A stretch of DNA of 64,000 bases from Streptomyces tailanensis (GTDB taxonomy: Bacteria > Actinomycetota > Actinomycetes > Streptomycetales > Streptomycetaceae): assembly GCF_008386495.1 (NCBI RefSeq), contig NZ_VTHJ01000008.1, positions 62,001 to 126,000 on the forward strand. Reading direction: 5' to 3'. Below are positions 1 to 9,264 of the stretch, one piece after another; position 1 is the stretch's first letter, and every line of letters starts with the position of its first letter. A model generated the notes under the pieces. The model was given only the letters and a program-made list of their open reading frames with translations. It was not told where the DNA came from and ran no database searches. Both the position numbers and the translations under genes were made by a program.

Positions 1-897
<897 letters not shown>

Positions 898-1422
898 TCA
901 GACGGCGAGCGGGCCGATGCGGTGCAGGACCTCCGGCTCGTGAGAGCCGTCCGGGAAGTCGGCCGCCTCGAACAGGACGGTGCGCTCGATGCTCGCGCCG
1001 TGACGTTCGGCGTACGCGGCGAACAGGCGCTCGGACGCGGTGTTGCCCGGTGTGATGGTGGTCTCGACGGTGGTCAGGGCCTGCCGACGGGCGACCCGTG
1101 CGGTGAGCCCGTCCAGCAGCGCGGCGGCGAGCCCGCGCCCCCGGTGCGCCTCGTCGACGGCCACCTGCCACACGAGGAGGGTGTCCGGCCGTTCCGGCCG
1201 CACGTACCCCGTCACGAACCCGACCGGTTCACCCGTCTCGTCCCGCGCCACCGCCGAGGTGTCGGCGAAGTCACGGCACCACAGCAGATAGCTGTACGAC
1301 GAGTTCAGATCGAGGGTTCCGGAGTCCCCGGCGATACGCCACAGCGCGGCGCCGTCCGCCACGTCCGGGCGATCGATCCGAATCCCTTCCGCGATTTCCA
1401 TTTCTGCTTGTGCGGCAGTCAT
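898..1422 (-). CDS. ectA: L-2,4-diaminobutyrate acetyltransferase EctA
   Basis: Acetylates L-2,4-diaminobutyrate at N4 using acetyl-CoA, the second step to the osmolyte ectoine. The 174-residue length is normal for EctA. The GNAT fold shows in VWQVAVDEAHRGRGLAAALL (acetyl-CoA pyrophosphate loop RGRGLA) and in the EctA-typical TLDLNSSYSYLLWCRDF and ETTITPGNTASERLF segments that line the substrate pocket. ATG at 1422 leads the operon with ectB downstream. No strong ribosome binding site is visible just upstream of the ATG. Confidence 0.95.
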   Translation of the reverse strand: MTAAQAEMEIAEGIRIDRPDVADGAALWRIAGDSGTLDLNSSYSYLLWCRDFADTSAVARDETGEPVGFVTGYVRPERPDTLLVWQVAVDEAHRGRGLAAALLDGLTARVARRQALTTVETTITPGNTASERLFAAYAERHGASIERTVLFEAADFPDGSHEPEVLHRIGPLAV

Positions 1423-1766
1423 GTGGCTTGAATTTACCGAGGGAGATTTTTAATTGCATTACCGCTCGGGGTTACGTATGGGCTGTTCATGTGTTATCGC
1501 GCGGGCGCGGGCGAGCGCACGAGAAGGGTGTCGAAATGTGTAGGTTTGACCGGAAATTACCACACAAAAAGGACCCCTTGTGGAGTAGGTCACATTTCTG
1601 CAACACTCGCGATATCGGCTCGAATTGTTGCCCCCTCGTCGCTCGTTAAATATGTGCGTTTACGAGAGAGGGGACTGGGCAGAAGAAAACGGGGCTCTGC
1701 TTGGATTAATCCGATGGGATTCTCGTTGGGAAATCTTTGCGGAGAGTCCGGGAAAGGGTGATGCGG
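1423..1766. other. Intergenic region upstream of ectA
   Basis: No convincing coding sequence in these 344 bases. The region is clearly more A/T-rich than its surroundings, with runs of A and T near 1565-1575, 1625-1660 and 1690-1740. It should hold the promoter(s) of the osmotically controlled ectoine operon on the minus strand. I could not fix a -35/-10 pair with confidence. Reads from the upstream DinB gene also point this way. Confidence 0.5.
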
Positions 1767-2360
1767 TCACGCGCCGGTGACGCCGTCGATGCGTTCGCGC
1801 ACGATGTCGGCGTGGCCGTTGTGCCGGGCGTACTCCTCGATCATGTGGATCAGGATCCACCGGAGGCTGACCTCCATCCCGCCCATCATCTGGCCGTCCG
1901 GGATCCGCCCGAGCGAGTCGAGAGCACGTCCCGCCACCGTCGCGCGACTGCGGGCGACCTCCCGCCGCCAGATGTCGAGCGCCTTGTCGAGCCCGCGCTC
2001 CGGGGAGAGCCGGTAACCCGTCCCCTCCTCGTACACGTAGGGAGCGTCCACGCCCGCGAACACCCGCTGGAACCAGTTCCGTTCGACCTCCGTCAGATGC
2101 TGCACGAGCCCCAGCAGCGTGAGCTCCGACGGCTCCGCCGACGCCGTCCGCGCCTGCGTGTCATCCAGCCCCGCACACTTCAACTCCAAGGTGGCCCGAT
2201 GGAACTCCAGCCAACTCTCCAGCGTGGAGCCCTCGTCGCCGGTCATCAGGGGGATGGGGCGACCGTCGGGGAGGGTGGCGGGCGTCGTCGTACCGTCGGC
2301 GGGCGGGGCTGTGGCGTCGGTGGGCGTGCTCGTGGCGTCGGTGGGCTCGGAAGTGGTCAT
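1767..2360 (-). CDS. DinB / DUF664 family protein (putative mycothiol-dependent enzyme)
   Basis: A 197-residue protein with a DinB-like four-helix bundle: LTLLGLVQHLTEVERNWF carries the first metal-binding His, and WILIHMIEEYARHNGHADIVRERIDG carries the closing H...HxxH-type pattern that binds a divalent metal in this superfamily. Actinobacterial members include mycothiol-dependent S-transferases, but the substrate cannot be read from sequence. The first 30 residues are a low-complexity Thr/Pro/Ala stretch with repeated PTDAT, probably disordered. A GGAGG ribosome binding site sits 7 bases before the ATG. The left hairpin of the IS element starts 20 bp upstream of the start, so the native promoter may have been displaced. 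Confidence 0.8.
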   Translation of the reverse strand: MTTSEPTDATSTPTDATAPPADGTTTPATLPDGRPIPLMTGDEGSTLESWLEFHRATLELKCAGLDDTQARTASAEPSELTLLGLVQHLTEVERNWFQRVFAGVDAPYVYEEGTGYRLSPERGLDKALDIWRREVARSRATVAGRALDSLGRIPDGQMMGGMEVSLRWILIHMIEEYARHNGHADIVRERIDGVTGA

Positions 2361-2379
2361 CGGGATTCCTCCGTGGATA

Positions 2380-2399
2380 CCCCCGCCTTCAGGCGGGGG
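2380..2399 (+). repeat. Left-end subterminal hairpin of the IS element
   Basis: A perfect 8-bp stem, CCCCCGCC at 2380-2387 and GGCGGGGG at 2392-2399, closes a TTCA loop. The loop is identical to that of the right-end hairpin, which supports a role as a transposase recognition structure rather than a chance terminator. Confidence 0.7.
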
Positions 2400-2515
2400 A
2401 GGGGACGGACTCCTGTGGAGCAGGGCAGGGAAAGCCGATTCGCCCTCCGGGTGGATCGGCGTCGACCATCAACTACTCCAGCATGCTCACAAGTTGATAT
2501 GCTAGTTTGTGAGTC

Positions 2516-3712
2516 ATGGTCACTCACGTGAAGCGGGCGTTCAAGTACCGCTTCTATCCGACCGATGCGCAGGCAGCCGAGCTGTCGCGCACGTTCGGAT
2601 GCGTGCGGAAGGTCTACAACATGGCGCTCGCGGCCCGCACCGAGGCCTGGGCGCGGCTGGAGCGGGTCAACTACAACCAGACCTCGGTGATGCTGACGGC
2701 GTGGAAGAAGACCGAGGAACTGGCCTACCTGGGCGACGTCTCCTCCGTCCCGCTGCAGCAGGCACTGCGGCATCTGCAGACCGCCTTCGCGAACTTCTTC
2801 GCCAAACGCGCCAAGTACCCGCGCTTCAAGGCGAAGAAGAAGTCCCGTGCGAGCGCGGAGTACACCTCCTCGGCGTTCCGCTTCCGCGACGGGCGCCTGA
2901 CGCTGGCGAAGATGGCCGACCCGCTCGATATCGTCTGGTCGCGTCCCCTGCCCGACGGGGCCACGCCGACCACGGTGACCGTCAGCCGGGACAGCGCGGG
3001 ACGCTGGTTCGTCTCCCTGCTGTGCGAGGACCCATGGGTGAAGCCGCTCGCGGCTGCCGATGCGGCAGTCGGTATCGATGTCGGCCTGGACCACCTGCTC
3101 ACCCTCTCCACCGGGGAGAAGATCGCCAACCCCAGGCACGAGCGCAGGGACCGGTGCAAGCTGGCGAAGGCTCAGCAGGAACTGTCCCGCAAGGCCAAGG
3201 GCGATGGCGCCAACCGGCGCAAGGCCCGGGCGAAGGTCGCAAAGATCCACGCCCGGATCGCCGATCGCCGGCGGGATGTGCTGCACAAACTGACGACTCG
3301 ACTCGTGCGTGAGAACCAAACGCTCGTGATCGAGGATCTGACCGTACGCAACATGGTCAAGAACCGGAGCCTGGCCCGCGCGATCAGCGATGCCGCGTGG
3401 TCTCAGTTCCGAAGCATGCTGGAGTACAAGGCCGACTGGTACGGACGGGAAGTGATCGCGGTCGACCGCTTCTTCCCCTCGTCCAAACTGTGCTCCGCCT
3501 GCGGCACCCTCCAGCCGGAGATGCCGCTGGGCGTCCGAACCTGGACGTGTGGCAGCTGTGGCACGGCCCATGACCGGGACGTGAACGCGGCGAAGAACCT
3601 TCTGGCCGCCGGGCTGGCGGTGTCTGTCTGTGGAGCTGGTGTAAGACCTCAACGGAGAACTCCGGGCGGGCAGTCGGCGGTGAAGCAGAAAACCCCACGG
3701 CGCGAGCCATAG
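2516..3712 (+). CDS. tnpB: TnpB-type RNA-guided endonuclease (IS605 OrfB)
   Basis: TnpB nucleases use an RNA from the element's own right end to cleave DNA, which keeps the element in the genome; they are the ancestors of Cas12. At 398 residues this copy is full length. The N-terminal helix-turn-helix/WED-type region begins FKYRFYPTDAQAAELSRTFG. The RuvC active site looks intact: Asp188 (GIDVGLDHL), Glu273 (VIEDL) and Asp355 (DRDVNAAKNL). A zinc ribbon is formed by Cys326, Cys329, Cys345 and Cys348. ATG at 2516 is preceded by an AT-rich stretch that may hold the promoter. The coding frame ends inside the putative omegaRNA region. Confidence 0.93.
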   Translation: MVTHVKRAFKYRFYPTDAQAAELSRTFGCVRKVYNMALAARTEAWARLERVNYNQTSVMLTAWKKTEELAYLGDVSSVPLQQALRHLQTAFANFFAKRAKYPRFKAKKKSRASAEYTSSAFRFRDGRLTLAKMADPLDIVWSRPLPDGATPTTVTVSRDSAGRWFVSLLCEDPWVKPLAAADAAVGIDVGLDHLLTLSTGEKIANPRHERRDRCKLAKAQQELSRKAKGDGANRRKARAKVAKIHARIADRRRDVLHKLTTRLVRENQTLVIEDLTVRNMVKNRSLARAISDAAWSQFRSMLEYKADWYGREVIAVDRFFPSSKLCSACGTLQPEMPLGVRTWTCGSCGTAHDRDVNAAKNLLAAGLAVSVCGAGVRPQRRTPGGQSAVKQKTPRREP

Positions 3713-3744
3713 GAATCCCCCTCGTTCACGAGGGGAAGGAAGTC
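3600..3744 (+). ncRNA. Candidate omegaRNA (reRNA) of the TnpB element
   Basis: In studied TnpB elements the guide RNA overlaps the 3' end of tnpB and extends to the right end, with the guide taken from flanking DNA just past the element. By that rule the scaffold would lie about here and include the 3718-3735 hairpin, and the guide would begin near 3745. The limits are inferred from the family; the only direct evidence is the position and the hairpin. Confidence 0.35.
3718..3735 (+). repeat. Right-end subterminal hairpin of the IS element
   Basis: CCCCTCG at 3718-3724 pairs with CGAGGGG at 3729-3735 around a TTCA loop, six bases past the tnpB stop. It matches the left-end hairpin in loop and orientation. 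Confidence 0.7.
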
Positions 3745-3775
3745 AAGAGCCCACCCTCGCACGCGCCCCCGGCGC

Positions 3776-4876
3776 CTATCCCCAAGTCTCCGAAGCCGCC
3801 CGACGAGCCCCCTCCAAGTCGACCGTCAGCCCCGCCTCGGCCATCGCCGCCCCCAGCCCGGCCAGGCTGCCGTCTACTGCCTCGGGGGAGGCGTCCGGGC
3901 CGTAGTGGTTCACCCGGACCATCTCCTTGGCGAGGGCGCCGCCGCCCGCGGCCAGCGGCAGGGCGGGGTCCGCGGCCAGCGCCCTGGCGACCAGCTCGGA
4001 GGCGTCGACCCTGGCGGGGACGCGGAGGGTCGTGGCGACGGGCGCCGCGTCCCGCGCCTCGTACACGTACGGCTCCAGGCCGCCGCCCAGCGCGAGCGCA
4101 CCGGCCCGGGTCGCCGCGGCGGCGGACGCGTGCCGGGCCATCACCGTGGCCGGCCCCGCCGCCTCGATCCGCTCCAGGCAGGCCTCCAGGGCGAGCATCT
4201 CCAGCTGGGCGGGCGCGTGGAGAAGGGCGCGTCGGCCGCCGTCGATCCAGCGCTCCTTCCAGTCGAGGAGCGAGAGGTACGACCGCCGCGGAGCCCGAGG
4301 ATTCGCGGCCATCCGGGCCCACGCCCGCTCGCTCACGGAGATCGCCGACACCCCGGCCGGCCCACCCATGGCCTTCTGCGCGCCGATGACGCACAGGTCC
4401 ACACCCCAGGCGTCGGGCAGCACCGGCTCGGCGCCGACGGACGCGACGGCGTCGAGGTAGAAGAGGGCGCCGTGCTCGCGTACGACCTCGCCGATCTCCG
4501 CGACGGGGTTCGTGTTGCCGGTCGCCGCCTCCGCGTGCACCAGGGACACGAAGTCGATGGCCGGGTGCTCGGCGAAGGCCTCCCGGATCCGCGCGGCCGT
4601 GACCGCCGTGTGGAAGGGCACCGCCAGGTCCACGACCGTCGCCCCGCAGTCCCGCAGCCAGTTCCCGAAGGTCTGCCCATACGGACCGGTGATCACGTTC
4701 AGCGCGGTCGTACCGGGCCCGGCGGCCCCCCGGATCGCCCCCTCCAGCGGCAGCAACGCCTCGCCCTGCGTGATCACCACGTCCTGCTCGGTGGAGAGCA
4801 GCCGGGCCACCCGGTCCTCGATCGACGCGAAGTGCGCCGCGCTCAACGGGGCCAGGTCCAGAAACGGGTGCGTCAC
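3776..4876 (-). CDS. Class V PLP-dependent aminotransferase (serine/alanine-glyoxylate type)
   Basis: A 366-residue aspartate-superfamily class V enzyme. Visible features are the glycine-rich GPYGQTFGNW cofactor motif, FYLDAVASVGAEP with the Asp that contacts the PLP pyridine nitrogen, and GAQKAMGGPAG with the Schiff-base lysine. Close families are serine-glyoxylate, alanine-glyoxylate and 2-aminoethylphosphonate transaminases; the sequence alone does not decide the substrate. It is divergent from the amino acid ABC transporter operon that starts 245 bp away, and may share a regulatory region and an amino acid substrate with it (inference). Confidence 0.85.
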   Translation of the reverse strand: MTHPFLDLAPLSAAHFASIEDRVARLLSTEQDVVITQGEALLPLEGAIRGAAGPGTTALNVITGPYGQTFGNWLRDCGATVVDLAVPFHTAVTAARIREAFAEHPAIDFVSLVHAEAATGNTNPVAEIGEVVREHGALFYLDAVASVGAEPVLPDAWGVDLCVIGAQKAMGGPAGVSAISVSERAWARMAANPRAPRRSYLSLLDWKERWIDGGRRALLHAPAQLEMLALEACLERIEAAGPATVMARHASAAAATRAGALALGGGLEPYVYEARDAAPVATTLRVPARVDASELVARALAADPALPLAAGGGALAKEMVRVNHYGPDASPEAVDGSLAGLGAAMAEAGLTVDLEGARRAASETWG

Positions 4877-5039
4877 GGGGTGCTCTCTTCGCTCACGGGG
4901 TAGACCGGGGTAGGTGGTGTCGAGGGTATCGACGGCGTGTCAAGGAGTGCCGATGGCATGTCGAGGAGTACTGACGGCCCCAACTCGCCCCGCACCGACG
5001 ACATCTGAGGCCAGGCGGCCCAGTAGCCATCGGATTGGT

Positions 5040-5067
5040 TTGAGCAAGTCAAACATCTCCTTATAAT
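5040..5067 (+). promoter_or_regulatory. Candidate sigma-70 type promoter of the amino acid ABC operon
   Basis: A perfect TATAAT -10 box at 5062-5067 lies 16 bp after TTGAGC at 5040-5045. Such an AT-rich box is unusual in this GC-rich DNA. It lies 53 bp before the GTG start at 5121, and an AGGAGG ribosome binding site is at 5109-5114. Confidence 0.65.
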
Positions 5068-5120
5068 CGGAAGTCTGCGCTCTCTCTGTTTTCTTTCTTT
5101 CCCTCACAGGAGGTCTCCCC

Positions 5121-5984
5121 GTGAACTCGGTCCTCGGACGCCGGTCCCGCATCCTGGCCGCCACCACCGCCACGGCCGGGATGCTGTTCGTCGCCGGCTG
5201 CTCCTCGACCGACGACGGCGGCAGCGGCACCACGACCGCCGCCGGTGGGGTCGAGCTGGTCAAGGCCGGTCAGCTCACCACCTGCACCCACCTCCCGTAC
5301 CCGCCGTTCCAGTCGGAGATCGACGGCAAGGTGCAGGGCTTCGACGTGTCGCTGATCGACCTCGTCGCCGAGGACCTGGGCGTGAAGCAGGAGATCCTCG
5401 ACACGCCGTTCGAGAACTTCAAGACGGGTGCCTTCCTGAACTCCGGCGAGTGCGACCTCGCCGCGGCCGGCATGACGATCACCGAGGAGCGCAAGAAGAA
5501 CGTCGACTTCTCCGACCCGTACTTCGACGCCACCCAGGCCGTCCTCGCCGACAAGAAGGCCGGCATCGGCTCCTTCGCGGACCTCGAGGGCAAGAAGGTC
5601 GGCACCCAGGCGCAGACCACCGGTGAGGACTACGCCAAGAGCCAGGGCCTCGACCCGGTCTCCTTCGAGTCCTCCGACGCCGTCCTCAACGGTCTGCGCG
5701 CCGGCCAGGTCGACGCCGTCGTCATCGACTACCCGGTCGTCCAGGGCTGGCTGAAGGACAAGGCCAACGCCGACGCCTTCGAGGTCGCCGAGCAGATCAA
5801 CACCGGTGAGCAGTACGGCTTCACGGTCAAGAAGGGCAACGCCAAGCTCCTCGCCGCCGTCAACAAGGCGCTCGCCGAGGCCAAGGCCGACGGCGTGTAC
5901 CGCGAGCTGTACGAGCAGTGGATCGGCCCGTACGACGAGAGCGCCGCCTCCGCCTCCGCCTCCCCGTCGGCCTCGGCCTCCTGA
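5121..5984 (+). CDS. Amino acid ABC transporter, substrate-binding lipoprotein
   Basis: An extracytoplasmic solute-binding protein of the polar amino acid family (SBP_bac_3). Of its 287 residues the first 27 form a lipoprotein signal ending in lipobox VAGC. The family core is clear: TTCTHLPYPPFQSEIDGKVQGFDVSLIDLVAEDLG, then the GECDLAAAGMTITEERKKNVDFSDPYF segment, then LEGKKVGTQAQTTGEDYA and a glycine/aspartate hinge GQVDAVVIDYPV. The tail is a Ser/Ala repeat. GTG at 5121 follows AGGAGG by 6 bases. It leads an operon with the permease and ATPase. Ligand specificity (Glu, Gln, His, opine or other) is not deducible. Confidence 0.92.
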   Translation: MNSVLGRRSRILAATTATAGMLFVAGCSSTDDGGSGTTTAAGGVELVKAGQLTTCTHLPYPPFQSEIDGKVQGFDVSLIDLVAEDLGVKQEILDTPFENFKTGAFLNSGECDLAAAGMTITEERKKNVDFSDPYFDATQAVLADKKAGIGSFADLEGKKVGTQAQTTGEDYAKSQGLDPVSFESSDAVLNGLRAGQVDAVVIDYPVVQGWLKDKANADAFEVAEQINTGEQYGFTVKKGNAKLLAAVNKALAEAKADGVYRELYEQWIGPYDESAASASASPSASAS

Positions 5985-5988
5985 CCCC

Positions 5989-6836
5989 ATGACGGACACG
6001 GACATACCGCCCCAGCCGTCCCGGTCGCTTCAGCCGAAGAAGAAGGGCCTGACCCGGCGCCAGAAGCGCAGCCTCTCGCGCGGCGTCCAGTACGCCGTCT
6101 TCGTCGCCGCCGTGATCGCCTTCGCGGTCTCGGCCGACTGGGACCGGCTGAAGAACCAGTTCGCGCAGGCCGACATCGCCGAGCAGATGTTCCCCGACGT
6201 CATCACCATGGCGCTGAAGAACACCGTGCTCTACACCCTGTCCGGCTTCGCCGTCGGCCTGGTGCTCGGCATGGTCATCGCGCTGATGCGGCTGTCGTCG
6301 GTGGGCCCGTACCGCTGGTTCGCCGGTGTGTACATCGAGATCTTCCGCGGTCTGCCCGCCCTGCTGATCTTCATCTTCATCGGCGTCGCCGTCCCGCTCG
6401 CCTTCCCCGGCACGGAGATCGTCGGCGGCACCTACGGCAAGGTCGCCCTGGCGCTCGGCCTGGTAGCGGCGGCGTACATGGCGGAGACCATCCGGGCGGG
6501 CATCCAGGCCGTCCCCAAGGGGCAGATGGAAGCGGCCCGCTCACTGGGCTTCTCACCCGCCCGTGCCATGATCTCGATCATCATCCCCCAGGCGTTCAGG
6601 ATCATCCTGCCGCCCCTCACCAACGAGTTGGTGTTGCTGTTCAAGGACTCCTCACTCGTCCTGTTCCTCGGCGTCACCCTGGATGAGCGCGAACTGTCCA
6701 AGTACGGCCGCGATCTGGCCAGTACCACCGCCAACTCCACGCCGATCCTCGTCGCCGGCCTGTGCTACCTGCTGGTGACCATCCCGCTCGGCTTCGTCGT
6801 GCGGCGCATGGAGGCGAAGGCTCAGGAGGCCGTGAA

Positions 6837-6840
<4 letters not shown>
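5989..6840 (+). CDS. Amino acid ABC transporter, permease
   Basis: A 283-residue integral membrane subunit of a polar amino acid importer (HisM/GlnP type). The first 30 residues are basic and cytoplasmic; about five membrane spans follow. The cytoplasmic coupling loop [33 protein letters not shown] matches the EAA motif that contacts the ATPase. I chose ATG at 5989, four bases after the lipoprotein stop; a longer frame from 5806 would run back through the upstream gene. It overlaps the ATPase start by 4 bp. Confidence 0.92.
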
Positions 6841-7634
<794 letters not shown>

Positions 7635-7666
7635 TGGGGGTGCGGGCCCCTACTAAGGTGCGGAGC

Positions 7667-8758
7667 ATGAGCGAGCGCGCGGTGCTGCATGTGAAGGGCC
7701 GGATCCTGGTCGGACCCGAGGAGGTCCGGGACGAGCTGTGGGTGATCGACGGCCGTGTGTCGTACGACCGCCCCGCCGGTGCCCGGGATGTCCGTACCGT
7801 CGAGGGCTGGGCGCTGCCCGGCCTGGTGGACGCGCACTGCCACGTGGGCCTCGGCGCGGACGGTCCGGTGGACGCGGACGCGGCGGAGAAGCAGGCCCTG
7901 ACCGACCGGGACGCCGGCACCCTGCTGATCCGCGACGCGGGCTCGCCCTCCGACACCCGCTGGATCGACGACCGCGAGGACCTCCCGAAGATCATCCGCG
8001 CCGGCCGCCACATCGCCCGCACCCGCCGCTACACCCGGAACTACGCCTGGGAGATCGAGCCGGACGACCTGGTGGCGTACGTGGGGCAGGAGGCCCGGCG
8101 CGGCGACGGCTGGGTGAAGCTGGTGGGCGACTGGATCGACCGCGAGGTGGGTGACCTGTCACCGTGCTGGCCGCGCGAGGCGGTGGAGGCGGCGATCACG
8201 GAGGCCCACCGCCTGGGCGCCCGCGTAACGGCCCACTGCTTCGCGGAGTCGTCGTTGCGCGACCTGGTCGAGTCGGGCATCGACTGCATCGAACACGCGA
8301 CGGGCCTGACGGACGACCTGATCCCGTTGTTCGCTTCCCGAGGCGTGGCGATCGTCCCCACCCTGGTCAACATCGCCACCTTCCCGAAGCTGGCCGAGGG
8401 CGGCGAATCCAGATTCCCCCGCTGGTCCACCCATATGCGCCGCCTCCACGCCCACCGCTACGACACAGTCCGCAACGCCTACGACGCCGGCATCCCGGTC
8501 TACGTAGGCACAGACGCGGGCGGCACCCTGCCCCACGGGTTGGTGGCAGAGGAGGTGGCGGAACTGGTCACGGCCGGCATCCCCCCGGTCGAAGCCCTGT
8601 CGGCGACAACCTGGAGCGCCCGCGAGTGGCTGGGTCGCCCCGGCCTGGACGAGGGCGCGGCAGCGGACCTGGTGGTGTACGAACGGGACCCCCGCACCGA
8701 TGTACGCGTGCTGGGGGCCCCGCTGAGGGTTGTGCTGAACGGGCGGGTCGTCGGGTGA
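7667..8758 (+). CDS. Amidohydrolase family metal-dependent hydrolase
   Basis: A 363-residue member of the amidohydrolase superfamily (imidazolonepropionase/prolidase-like cluster). The metal-binding HxH is in LPGLVDAHCHVGLG. Later metal ligands are TAHCFAE and CIEHATG, and the final Asp is in YVGTDAGG; WVKLVGDW may provide the carboxylated lysine. I prefer ATG at 7667, which has AAGGTG upstream; an ATG at 7634 overlapping the ATPase stop would add 11 residues. Its place at the end of the ABC operon suggests that it hydrolyses an imported amide or cyclic amino acid derivative, but the substrate is unknown. Confidence 0.82.
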   Translation: MSERAVLHVKGRILVGPEEVRDELWVIDGRVSYDRPAGARDVRTVEGWALPGLVDAHCHVGLGADGPVDADAAEKQALTDRDAGTLLIRDAGSPSDTRWIDDREDLPKIIRAGRHIARTRRYTRNYAWEIEPDDLVAYVGQEARRGDGWVKLVGDWIDREVGDLSPCWPREAVEAAITEAHRLGARVTAHCFAESSLRDLVESGIDCIEHATGLTDDLIPLFASRGVAIVPTLVNIATFPKLAEGGESRFPRWSTHMRRLHAHRYDTVRNAYDAGIPVYVGTDAGGTLPHGLVAEEVAELVTAGIPPVEALSATTWSAREWLGRPGLDEGAAADLVVYERDPRTDVRVLGAPLRVVLNGRVVG

Positions 8759-8765
8759 TCAGAGA

Positions 8766-9248
8766 TCAGTCCGCGTCGTCGCCGTAGGTGCGACACGAGA
8801 CAAGGCCGTGCAGAAACTCCGAGAACGAAGGCGCGAGGCGCCTCGGAACCCTGTCCTCATCGACGTACGACACGGAAGGCTCACCGAGCGGCCCGCACTC
8901 GGAATAGTCGAGCATCACCGTGTCGTGCCCGGCGGAGGGAGTGATACCGAGGACGACGCCGATCTCGGGATACCTCCATTCAGCGATCAGGCGGCGTGAC
9001 ACGACATCCACTCCCCATGTACCCCCGACCCCCCAGACCACGTCGAGGCACACATGGTCCGGCGCCCACGACGTGGGGAATTCGGTGGGGAAGCAGCGAT
9101 TTCGCAGCACGCCGCCGTTCTGGACGGACACCAGATCGACGTAGCTCTTCGGCAGGCGAACCTGAAGCACGTCCTCGGCGCGCCGAATCATCTCGGCATC
9201 CACCGGCGGGCCGACGTACTCGGATTCATCCGCTGGGTCGAAGATCAT
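8766..9248 (-). CDS. SUKH (SMI1/KNR4) family immunity protein
   Basis: A 160-residue cytosolic protein with the SUKH core: an acidic start, EDVLQVRLPKSYVDLVSVQNGGVL (the family's LPxxY...NGG block), a central tryptophan-rich strand GVGGTWGVDVVSR, PEIGVVLGITPSAGHDTVMLDYS, and a C-terminal SFSEFLHGL helix. SUKH proteins are widespread immunity factors that bind and neutralise nuclease toxins delivered by polymorphic toxin systems. It begins 16 bp after the stop of the RHS toxin on the same strand, exactly where an immunity gene is expected, and is presumably co-transcribed. Confidence 0.88.
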   Translation of the reverse strand: MIFDPADESEYVGPPVDAEMIRRAEDVLQVRLPKSYVDLVSVQNGGVLRNRCFPTEFPTSWAPDHVCLDVVWGVGGTWGVDVVSRRLIAEWRYPEIGVVLGITPSAGHDTVMLDYSECGPLGEPSVSYVDEDRVPRRLAPSFSEFLHGLVSCRTYGDDAD

Positions 9249-9264
9249 GATCCCGGACTCCGCT

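Larger units (their letters stand above)
2370..3744 (+). mobile_element. IS605-group (IS1341-like) element carrying tnpB only
   Basis: A single tnpB gene is flanked by two hairpins with the same TTCA loop and the same orientation: 2380-2399 on the left and 3718-3735 on the right. Paired same-orientation subterminal hairpins are the terminal signature of IS200/IS605 elements, which have no inverted repeats and make no target duplication. There is no Y1 transposase (tnpA), so the element would need TnpA in trans to move. The outer limits are estimates; the right end probably closes at or near the GTCAA at 3741-3745. Confidence 0.75.
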
